NCBI RefSeq assembly: GCF_029931775.1
Contig: NC_079323.1
Coordinates: 38,830,882-38,894,881 of the forward strand
From: Euleptes europaea
Lineage: Eukaryota > Chordata > Lepidosauria > Squamata > Sphaerodactylidae
DNA length: 64,000 nucleotides
Reading direction: 5' to 3'
Shown: in pieces, positions 9,709-21,700 of the stretch
Position numbering within the stretch: the first letter of the stretch is position 1
Layout: each line of letters starts with the position of its first letter
Made by a program: the position numbers and the translations under genes
Notes under the pieces: generated by a model
Seen by the model: the letters and a program-made list of their open reading frames with translations, nothing else
Told to the model about the DNA's origin: nothing
The model's database searches: none

Positions 9709-12700
9709 CTGCAAAAACAAGTGTAAAAAATTCATAGAGTTACTTAACTGCTTAGAAGATAGCAACCTGTATGTCAGATACAAAAGACAGTTCAAATATC
9801 TTACTAGTCTTGGCATTCAGAACTTCAGGAAACACTGACACAAGAAATTCTTTTATCCAAATAACCAGGAAAATATCCAAAACGTTTGGATAAAAATTGA
9901 ACTGTTTATAGGGATTTACAGTTGGCTATGAGACATAAGGCATCATCCAGACAGTAAACAGTTGTAAAATTAACTGATTACTAAAACTTAATGATTATTC
10001 ACTTTGTACCCTTCCCTCTTCCCCTCACATCCTTCTTGATAACAGACCAACACTACATTTAGGACAAAGCATAGTTTGTTAGAGCTGAATCACAGACTAG
10101 GGTTTGTTTCCTCCAAAGGGGGATTACAAACTAAGGTTTAATCCTACTTGGAAATTACAGTTTGAAGGAAAGAAAACAAACTAAAGTTTGTGGTTCAGAT
10201 GTAACACAGTTTGCTGCAAAAGTGGAAATGCTTAGCTATTGAACCATATGAAAGGGAAGGTAGAAAGAAGGCAGAAGCACAAACGATGGTCACATCTGTA
10301 ACCATATGGTTACAATATTGAATTCAGCAAAGTAAGAAATCTGAACAAGATTTAAGATCAGGTTTTTAAAAAGAGAGCAAATTTGAAACTTAGCAAACAT
10401 CTGAAATTTTTAACCTTTTCCCATCAACACCAAATATTGAGGATTACTAATATAATCTTAGACAAGATAATCTTAGACAATGCTTTAGACAATGTTAAAC
10501 GTCAAGTGGCCACATTTAGAACTTTAACTCTCTTGTTCTTTCTAAAATTAAAAAATCCAACCACATGCATAACTGGTGATATTAGAAAAAATGTAGTAGA
10601 TACATAAACGGAAACAGGTTTATAAGTATTATCTGTTTTGAAACCAAACCTGTTCAGCTAAATACAGAGCCTTCTACATGTGCATAAGCTTGGAAAAATG
10701 TTCTTTATTTTCAGCTGCAAGGTCCTTGTGGTGAAGATCACTATCTATAATAACCAAGTTTTAGGTAGCAATGTACACCAAACAAACCAACCTACCACAT
10801 TCATTTCACTTTGTGAGACAGATGAAATCTTCTTGTTTTTAACTGAAATGGGAAAAACACCTTATGTGAATGGAGCAATTATGTGAGATTTGTACAAAAC
10901 AAACAATACTTTGAAAAAAACATCCAAACTTTATCAGTATTGGGAGGACTATTTCTCTATTGCATTATATTTGTAATCCTTTTTCTCTAATAAGATATCA
11001 TATAAAAATTGCTTTGAGGACATAGGTTAGAAAATTGGGATCAAGGAAGAACTCAACAAATTTTACTAGTAGATCAGACTGCTTTGATTGTATGGAGGAG
11101 GACAGGGCATATTTGCAAGAAAATAACATTTAACTAGGGCTGTGCAAAAGAAATTCTGGTATATTTTGGGTTTCGGTTTATTGAACCTAATTTTTTTGAG
11201 GGGCCCCCCAAAATAAGCTGAATACCCATACCTTAAATGGGTATTTTAGTTTAATTTCTGGGTTTCCCAAAAAAAAATCGGGTCCATTATAATATATATG
11301 GATTTTTTTAGGAGCTGGGCAGGGGGTGTTTTTCAAGGTAGAGTCACCAAATTTTCAGGGTAGCAGCAAGGGACTCCACCTTGCACAAATCCCAAAGTTT
11401 GGTACAGTTTCAGACAGAAGACCCAATTTTATGCCCCCCCAAAGGGGTTGTCCCCATTCTCTATAGCAAAGAATAGTAAACTTTACCTATTCAGCTTTTT
11501 TTGGCAATCAGCCATCCAGTTTAGGCTTGATTCTCAGTTTTAATATTCAGCTGAAATTGAACCCAAAAGAAGCTGAAAAGGCGTTTTTTGGGTTTATTTT
11601 CGGTTCAGATTTATTTTCGGTTCTGGTTTATCAATATGCACAACCCTACATTTAACCAGAAGATTCAAAGAACACTAAGAAAAAGGAAATTATATTTGGA
11701 AGAAATCAGAAAGGCAAATATCATTGGCCCTGCAGGAGAAGGGAGAACTGGAGGCTGAAAAAACCCAGAGATTTTACCTGGCTGCCTCCATGTGGAATAC
11801 AGTGAGCCCAAGCAGCTAACAGTGATGAGACACAGTGCACCCAGCAATGAGACGAGATAAATAATCCACGCCTTGTCCTTTTTAGATGCTCCATGACCAT
11901 CTGTAGAATTTGTGTAATCATCTGCAAATTCAAAAAGGTTACTTTGGCCTATGTGGATTGTGCCTTCAAACATATGCAGTATCGGCATTTTTACAGAAAG
12001 GGGGGTGGGGGTCCAAATGTACTGGCTTGGCTTCCTAACCATCCACTACCTGTGTTCAGCATTAACTCGGTCCCCTCTTCAAGAATACACGGTGGACTCA
12101 GAGAAATGACTGAGATTTCTGTGATTTGTGCGGCAGTATTAAGAAGCTGAATCAATGGCAGAGGCGACTTCTTACCTTACACACATTGCCGTGAGCTTGG
12201 GTTAGGGAAATGGGCAGGGAGCTATTTAATTATTTTGATTTTTTAAAATGTTGACAACAATACAAACGAGTAACTGGTCCTACAGAATTATTTGTGCATA
12301 GATTCACTTCTGTTTTGTTCATAAATAAAATAAAACTAATCCAAATTAAAATGTATCAAATTTCAGTAAAATTTGTGCACCCAAAGAAACATGACATGTG
12401 AGAGATGTAACAATCCTGCCCTGGCCCTCTTGAGTTATTCCCACTCCTGCAACTAGCCAGCAAGCAGGTGAAAGAGATTCAGCTAGGGTTGACAACTTCC
12501 AGATAGAGCCTGGAGATCTCCTGCTATCACAATTGATCTCCAGTCGACATAGATCAGTTCCCCTGGAGAAAAATGGCTGCTTTGGAAGGTGGACTGTATG
12601 GCATTGAACCCTGCTGAGGTCCCTCCCCTCTCCAAACCCCACCCTCCCCAGGCTCCACCCCCAAAATCTCTAGGTATTTCCCTACCCAGAGCTGGCAACC

Positions 12701-15700
12701 CTAGATGCAACTCTGATTGGGAGGCTAGGGAAGATTTTTTTTTCTTGTCCAAGAGAAGCCCAACCTTCCTTGTGGGAATCCCTCACTGTTCCCAGACTCT
12801 CTGAAGAGCTTGGGGAGGGCTTCTTCTTTGGTAGTTGCCACCACCTCCTGAGTCACGCCCTCTCACCAGTTTGATGCCAGGAAGAACATCAAAAAGAGGA
12901 TGTGGGTGAACTCAATCACTACTGCCCAACATTATCATCAAATGCCTTCCAAACCACAGGTAAAAAAAAAAATTAGGACACAAAGACACCACTCCAAGCA
13001 AGGTTAACTTTCTTTACATATGTATATTTCTGTTTTATAGATATGATATACATATTTCAGGCATATACTGAATGAGACCCTAGTGTGTGGTGACCATTAA
13101 CCATCTCCTTATTGTTATGTTTGATTCTTATTTCCTGTGTATCGGTTTTTAAAGGGCCTGGGAGAGAAATCTAATACCTGGGGTTTTACCATTATAGTAG
13201 GGAGAATAGCAGAAAACAACCCTCTTCTGCAGTCTGTCTGAAGCAATTGCTAGACAGCGATTGCTAAAACCACAATACCCCATCGCCACAAGTTCTGAAT
13301 GCCTCCAAGATTTTTAAAATCATTTTCTGGGAAGGCATATGGCTATGTATAGAGAGATAAACACATTTACACAGATAATCTCCTGGTGCAGTGAAACGCC
13401 AGATGTTAACACAATCAGAAGACAGTGGTACTCACTCTTTGGCTCACAAGAAAGCCACACTTGCCATTACCATCAACTAAAAGAATCACACCCTGACCTG
13501 GATGGTCCAGGCTAGCCTGATCTTGTCAACTCTCAGAAGCTAAGCAGGGTTGGCCCTGGTTTTTACTTGAATGGGAGACCACCAAGGAATACCAGGGTTG
13601 TTATGCAGAGGAAGGTAATGGCAAACCACCTCTGTTGGTCACTTCCCTCTATTGAGTTTCCATAAGTCAGCTGTGACTTGACACACACAAAAGAATCACA
13701 TGAACTACTGCATGGTCTGTGTGCCACCCCACCAAACACATTTGCACCATAATATCAAATACAAGGGTTGGTTTTATTTGATCAACTGCTTGATGGTATG
13801 CCAATAAAGGTACTGAAATTTGAAATATTAAATATATAGCCATATCCTTTTACATTGCCAGAGTATCTCTGAGCAGGCAGGGTTGTTTCCTCCAACCCTG
13901 GTGAACCAGCGGACCTTTGACTTCCCTTGCTGTCTTCTCACCCTCTCCCTGGCCAAGACTCGCAACTGGGGTGAGACCAAGATGGGCAAAGCTACTCTGC
14001 CTCATGCCAAGGAGAGAGTGAGAAGGCAGCAAAGGGAGAGAGTGAGAAGGCAGCAAAGGAAACAGAGGGGGCTGAGGTTTCCCCACTGCAAACGCCTGCT
14101 CTGATCAGCCAGCAACATTGCGAAACCTCTCTTTGCAAGAGGGCTGTGCACCCTTCATATCTCTCTGCCTTCTCACTGTGCTGCCTGTTGGAGAGGCAGC
14201 ACCTCCAGTGAGAGAATGAAATTGCCGAGGCACCCAGAGGAGTGCAATCTGGCCATTGAGAAAGGGGACTGAAACCACTCGACCACACACTGTGGCCAGC
14301 CTGCTCTTTTCCTGGTGGTGGTTTTACACTTCCTTCTATGTGGCCAATTCCTGGCAGTTATTCAGATGCTGTGATTAGAGTGCAGAGGCTGTAGAGAAAG
14401 AGGGGAGCATTGTTGGAGAGGATGGGCCCTTTACTTCCATTCCTGGCATGAGGAATGCATAGAATCACAGAGATGGAAGGGACCACCAGGGTCATCTAGT
14501 CCAACCCCCTAAAATATCTCAACTATTTCTAGGAATTATTACTTATCTACCTAAATTTATTACAAATGTGACAACAGTGACCACAACATGATTCAGGCCT
14601 AAGGTGTTCAATTTCACTACATGCCAATCTGTGAAAAAACATTAGAGCTGTTAAAGCAGCTAACAACAAATTATAGCAGGGGTGGGGAAACTTTTTTCTG
14701 CCAAGGGCCATTTGGATATTTATAACATCATTCGCGGGCCATACAAAATTATCAACTTAAAAATTTGGTCAAACATTTAACCAAGAGGCACGTCCGGAGA
14801 TGGCTCTGAGTGTCTGCCACATAGAGCGACTTGCTTTTGAGCTCTGCTGCCTTCAGCTGGGCCCAAGAGATTCAGACATGGCAGCATCCTTCTGAGCTAG
14901 AGATCTGCCAGGAGCCATGAAGGGCCAGACCAAAAGATTTCGCAGGCCTTATACGGCCCCCGGGCCTGACGTTCCCCACCCCTGAATTATAGCATCACAA
15001 AATCATACAGTTGGAAGGGACCACCAGGGTCACCTGGTCCAACCCCCTGCACAATGCAGGAAATTTACAACTACCTCCCACACACACACCCAGAGACCCT
15101 TACTCCATGCCCAGAAGATGACCGAGATGCCCTCCCTCTCATGAACTGCCTAAGGTCATAGAATCAGCATTGCTGACAGATGGCCATCTAGCCTCTGCTT
15201 GAAAACCTCCAGGGAAGGAGAGCTTACCACCTTCTGAGGAAGCCTGTTCCACTGAGGAACTGCTCTAACTGTTAGAAAATTCTTCCTAATGTCTAGACTG
15301 AAACTCTTTTGATTTAATTTTAACCCGTTGGTTCTGGTCCGCCTTCTAGGGCAACAGAAAACAACTCGGCACCATCCTCTATATGACAGCCCTTCAAGTA
15401 CTTGAAGATGGTTATCATATCCCCTCTGCCTTCTCCTCTTCAGGCTAAACATACCCAGCTCCTTCAACCTTTCCTCATAGGACCTGGTCTCTAGACCCCT
15501 CGCCATCTTTGTTGCCCTCCTCTGGACACGTTCCAGCTTGTCTACATCTTTCTTAAATTGTGGTGCCCAAAACAGAATACAATACTCTAGGTGAGGTCTA
15601 ACCAAAGCAGACTAAAGCGATACCATCACTTCACATGATCTGGACACTATACTTCTGTTGTTGCAGCCCACGATCACATTTGCCTTTTTAGCTACTGCAT

Positions 15701-18700
15701 CACACTGCTAACTCATGTTCAGTGTTTGGTCTACTAAGACCTCAAGATCCTTTTCGCACACACTACTGCTAAGACAAGTCTCCCCATCCTATAATTATGT
15801 ATTTCATATGTGTTGAAGGATTATAATGTGAAAGAGCAGTAACTATGTTCACAAATGGCTGTTTGACAGGCTTAGATTTTGTATTATTGCCACCCCATTC
15901 CACCCAAACAAGCCTTCACTTTATGGCTTTGCTTCCACATCACTGTCAACTACCTAGGAGAAACAGAAAAGGAAATATTGAAAATAGTGCTTAGATATAC
16001 TGTACAAAATTATATCAGTTCATCAACAGAAAATCAGTGGAAACAAGCCACAAAGCACTGAGGGTAGAAACAGCATTTGTTTTGTGTGCAGATTCAGGTT
16101 GAATTCCTGATATCTCTAGTTAAAAGGATCAGGTAGCTGGTGATGTGAAAGACCTCTGCTTGGGACCCTGGAAAGCTTCTGCCAGTTAGACTAGCCAATA
16201 CTGACACTGATAAACCAATGGTCTGATTCAGTACAAGACAGCTTCATGTGTTCAGTATCGACCATGAATCATATATAGAGCAGACAAAACAAAAGTGTTC
16301 TATTTTGGGCACATAGTTCATTGAGGAGGTATTAGTCATCACCCCCTCCCTCCACAAAGCCTAGGGAAAAGAACCTAAGGGAATAGAGTCAGACCTGCCA
16401 GCCAACTTTATAGGCTGAATGAAAAGGTCCTGCACCTACTCCTATCTGATAACATTTGAGGGAGAGTAAAAAGAACAGCCCCTGTAGCAACAGCAGTCAG
16501 GTCAGCTGAAGGTTTGTGGAAAGTTTTTTTAGTCATCAAAACCTTTTTGCTGATGTCAAGAAGGGGTGGGGGTACCTGAGAAAAGACAGCCAGAAATGCC
16601 AGTCAATAGGAACCGATTGTGGAATTGTACATGGTTATTGAGTTGAACTGTCATCCTAGCTGTAAAGCAAGGATAGTAATATAATAAATACACAGGTCGT
16701 TTATGCATGGTCGCTTTAACCTCCTTTATTCCCTGTTTCAGCCAGGATTAAATTTTTCAGTATGCACGCTATCTCATTCCTTGGAAGCTCAATGCTGTTG
16801 CAATGCAAAATGAACCCGGATTTTCCCATTCCTCTTCTGGCCCGAATTAAACCGTTCATCCTAGCTCATTATGGAGTAGGCTTACCAGGTCGGTCCTCTG
16901 CTCTAGCGGGAGGTTTTTCGGGTGAAAGTGAGATCGTGCACACTGCAAAGCCAACGCAATCGCAGCACTTTCGGTTTACACCTGGAAGTGCTGCATTGCA
17001 ACAAGGTCTTTACCACTCAAACTGGGAGTTTGAGTGGTAAATGGCCCCTTGCGATGCAGTGCTTCCGGGTGTAACCGGAAGTATCGTGTCACCTCGGGCA
17101 GGCGCATGTGCAAGCATTGCCCGCTGACCCTCAGTTGGTCGGTGGGCAGCCAGGTGGATTGGCGGGGGTTTGCCCGCCACCACCTGGCACTTGGCAACCC
17201 TATTCCGGAGTCACAGAGCGTGCATACTGCATTAGGGGTAAACACAGAAGATTGGCTTCTTTCACAGCCAATTACAAAGCGGTGTGTAAAGAGGTGGGGA
17301 TTCAAGTGCTTCCTGCTTCCTGCTACCTCATTCTGAGCAAAAGAAAGGCATTTTAAAAACGAGGCTTGGATTTCTCCCCCCCCCCCCTTCTTTCAGGTAG
17401 CTCCGTTTTTTGTTTTTTGTTCTTAAAATGCTTTTTTATGCAGCAGTTGAGTTTGGGGGGAAGGAAATCATCTCTGACGGTAAGCCAATTACGGAGCAGC
17501 ATTTAAAGGGGTGGGACTTGATTTGAGCTTGGGAGACGGCTTTTCTGTATTCATGGTTCGATTAGCACAGTTTCGTCCCTGATCATTCAAGCCAATGCAT
17601 ACAGTTTTCCCCAACCTGGGTTACTTTTTAATGTGCAATGGACCCAGGTCCAAGCAGGGAGATCCAGCCCATGCATAAAAGACCATAGTTTCTGAGGATG
17701 CTGACACTGTTGCCAATCGGAACAAAAACAGAAGGACTTTAAGTTTCACATAGTTACTGCCAATGACAGAGTTCTGCACAACTTAAAAGCAAAATGCTGT
17801 TTTACAAGAACAGTTAGACAGAAGAGTGGAAGATATTGTCACACACTCCTCAGTTCTCTGAGCACTGAGAAGATCCAGAAGCAGCTCCACTTGGGTGGCT
17901 CCCCACTGGAAGGAGAACACACTGGAGAGTTACAGCATTTTTTGTAATATTTATGTAAAAATATACTATTGGCAGCAAAGAGGCATTTGACAAGGCAGCA
18001 AATTAGCTGTCTGACATCAGAACCTCAGAAAAAGAGAGACATCCTTCACCCCAAGTTACTTCAAGCCATCTCATAGATGAATCTTTCTGATTGTAAAGAA
18101 AAAGCAGTTTTGAGTTTGGAACACAGGGGTACACAATCACACCTGCCCCTCGACTTCCGCTAGGGATGCTGAACTGAGTGCCACATCTCTTGGGGGCTCC
18201 CAAGAGAACCAAGATTTGTTCAAATCTGTGGTGTAATCCTGCACCCCTACCCGATCCTAAACAGTGGATTGGGAAACAGGATTTCTCCTGCTGCCCACGA
18301 AGTACGGTTTGACCCCCAGTTTTGCCGAGAGAGCCATTGTGCGACTCTTGGAATCCTGGACGAGGTCCCGTCTGGCTTGAGGGGGAACCATTGCCGTGAA
18401 CATCTCTTTGGATTTTAGGCTCAGCTCTCCCCTATCTATTACCATCTAAGCAACGATATTTAAGCAAGAATACCTACTCTTCTAAAATCTGAGTAAGTAA
18501 CAAGAACTCTTTTGTTTTACCTGGAATTGGAAGCTTTGAAGGAGTGGAAAAAATATCTACAGAATCCGAATCTTCCCATCTGAGATTTGGCTGACTCTTT
18601 GACATTTAAAAACATTCGATAAGCCGACAGGAGATTAATCAAATTGATCGGTGGATAGACACAACAATCGGGACTATTTGAATGACGGTATAGCCACCAA

Positions 18701-21700
18701 TCAGAAATCCTGAAGTGTAAGGAGGAGGGACAAGCAGATTCCTCCCTATTTCCGGGAGGAGGCTTTTCTGAGTAAACAAATTCCTTTGCCACGTCTTACC
18801 CGGAAGTATCAGCTATCGTCTGCCATCGTGAGAATACTACGGGATTTGAGACCGGATGTGTGGCATTGTGTAACTGGCAAATACTTTCCCAGTTCCTAGG
18901 CAAAAGGAAGGAGGCAGACGTGCAACTTTTTACTCTACCCCTCGCAACATCATTCTACAGCTCACCATGTTCCTGTCTGGATTTTACAAATTAAACTTCA
19001 ATTAACCACCAGAAGTGGCAGCCATGGAAAGTGAGATTAAATACATGGATCGTCTCTTCTCTCTGACAAACAACACCTATGAACTTGCTGTTCGGAAATT
19101 GGATGAAATTCTGGGAGATCTTAAGGACATTAAAGTCCGGATTATGACAATGAGATCTGAGATGAGAGAAGGAAGCTCCCCAAATGATAAACCATTAAAT
19201 GAAGAATTCAACACTGCAAAGGAGATGGAGAGCTATGAAGGATTTCCAAAGGTTATATACCTGCAAGAAGAAACCGAATAAACCCGACTGATAACCATGG
19301 AGATGAATATAAGCAACTTGGATTTTTGGTTGTATGTACTACCTGAGGAACTTTTCAAAGTTAACTGGGAGAACTTAAAAGGGCAAACAGCTGGAAACAC
19401 CGGGATTTTTTTCTTCGCCTTGGGGATGGAAGAAAATCTGTTGCAGATTCACTATTTTACATCAATTTTCACAGAGGGAACTGCATTAACAACTTCCATG
19501 GATGCCCTTCATCGTTTAAAGTTTCTGGGAAAGAGAGGAAGATGCTGGAAATTTAAGATAAAGAGACTGGGTCAAAGGGCTTAGTTTTTTTGGGGATTTA
19601 ACTAAAAAGGTCTGATTAAACCGTCTGGCTTTGATAAAAACAGAATAATTAATGACATTAACATAATTGACAGTCATTAGATATGTGGGAGAAACGGAGA
19701 AATTAGAATATTCATTTCTAAAGGAGGTTAAAAATGTTACATATTATCTAATCCATTTTTATTTTTATATATCTGTTCTTTTTTCCTTTCTGTTTTTTCT
19801 TTTTTCTTTTTTTCTCTTTATTTTAAAATAGGTAAATGAAATAGTAAATGTTTATAAATGTTTGTAATAATATTAGGATTAGAATCTTAAACAAAGGAGA
19901 TAACAAATAAATGACAAGATTGAGGGAGGTGTAGGGGAAGTTTTTATATTTTAATTTTTATTATCTATATATGGATGTATTTTCAACAATTATTAATTAG
20001 AATCTATACTCTGATGTTTACTTATATTGACTGTTAAATACTCTGATCACTATAGAAAAATAATAAAAAAATTATTTTTTAAAAAAACAATCACACCTGC
20101 CCCTCTTCCTCCCAAGCTCCCATGGTCCTTCAGAGGACCACCTCCTAATAGTTAGTACTCATTGGGAAAGTGTCAGCCAACCTTTACAGGCTTCTAACCT
20201 GACAGCAGTTTTGTGCTGTGAAGAAGCAGGACAGAAATGATGTATGAATCATTCCAATAAATAACAAAGTAAAGGACAAACAGCAACTACAACAATATCC
20301 ATGCTTTTCAGAACTATGGAGAAGAATTACAGGCACATGATGGACTCCTTTTTGAAATGACAGAATTTTAGTATCCCTAGACCTAAGGAAATAAATAGTG
20401 AATACTATCCACAAGAACTGAGGGGTGGGGGAAAAAAAAGAATGTAAGAAGATACCTTTTGGCCAAGAATGTGTTTGGAAATTGATGATGGTACAATCTC
20501 GTATGAGAAGTCAAGCTTTCAGAAAAAAATTCTCAAAGGAATCTCGTGACATTCCCAAAGGACTTTAGTGGAAGCTGTGAATGGGCTAATTTGAATACAG
20601 AGAACGTTTTGTTTACAGAGATGGGGAGATGGACTAACGAAAACATTCTGGGAGTTGGTTGACGAAGCAAACATTTCTGGGGAAACCAACATAGAATTAA
20701 AAACTGGAGCAGTAGCCATTCTCAGTTGAGGTTAATTCCACTTAGTTTAGCATTGTTAAAGAAATGTGTTTGTTCCATCTCTCCGTTTCCTATTGCATCA
20801 TATTATACCATTTGTATCAGCAAGCGGTGTGCGTAAAGTGCCGTCAAGTCGTAGCCGACTTATGGCAACTCCGTAGAGTTTTCAATGCAAGTGATTAAAT
20901 AGAGGTGGCTTGCCGTTGCCTTCCTCTACAGTGTCTTCCTTGGTGGTCTCCCATCCAAGTACCGATCCTGCTTAGCTGATGAGATTTGATGAGATTGGGC
21001 TATACTATACCATTTCCACATCCCATCAGCAAGCTACATAGGCTATTAAAAACACACTCACACACAAATGTAGCTTTTGATCAATGTTATTCTTATTTTC
21101 AGCTTATCAGTACAGGAAATTTAACCATTTGAATCACTTGGCTATAGTGGAACATGAGGTGTAGCCTCCATGCAAGTTTCACTTCCTCCTATGACTATTG
21201 TTTTGTTCCAGAGATGGCCGATAATGCTGAAGTCCTCACATCACCAATTACATATCATTTAGCTAGTAAATAAATAAGGGAATTGTAATTTAGATGTGCA
21301 AGTCAACAATTTCCCCCCTTAAATTATGTGGCAGAACAAAAAAATGCCATAAAGCAATCAAAACAAAATCAAGTGATTCCTGCCCTTGATAGCCAACCAG
21401 GAGCCTTGTCTTTGCACTGCATCATGAGATTAAGAAAGGAGATGGAGGTCTGTATAACCAGTCTCATGAATCATGCATTTATTGTAGTTAAATATTGCCA
21501 GGGAATTCATGCTGTTGACCTGTTACAAATTTGCAATTATCACTCAGTTCTTGTAAGTGACTGAAAGTGCCCAATGGTTTTAGGAGGGGACATTTTGCAA
21601 CAAAAAGGGGAAAGGGTGGGCCGGATAAGACCAGCTCAGCAAGTTTAAAGAGCTGTGTTTGTGAGACATGCATTTGTCTAGAATGCTAGTCGTCGTAAAC

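Noticed and set aside
9709-9816. Upstream extension of the last BTLA exon to an ATG at 9816
   Set aside because: The acceptor tttttgcag ends at 9709 and the codons beyond it are intronic; the phase with exon 4 fits only the spliced form.
13497-13690. 5S rRNA gene
   Set aside because: Only part of 5S is present, it is diverged and fused to a BovB-like tail; it is a SINE.
15156-15605. 149-codon minus-strand frame as a host gene
   Set aside because: Clear CR1 reverse-transcriptase C-terminus.
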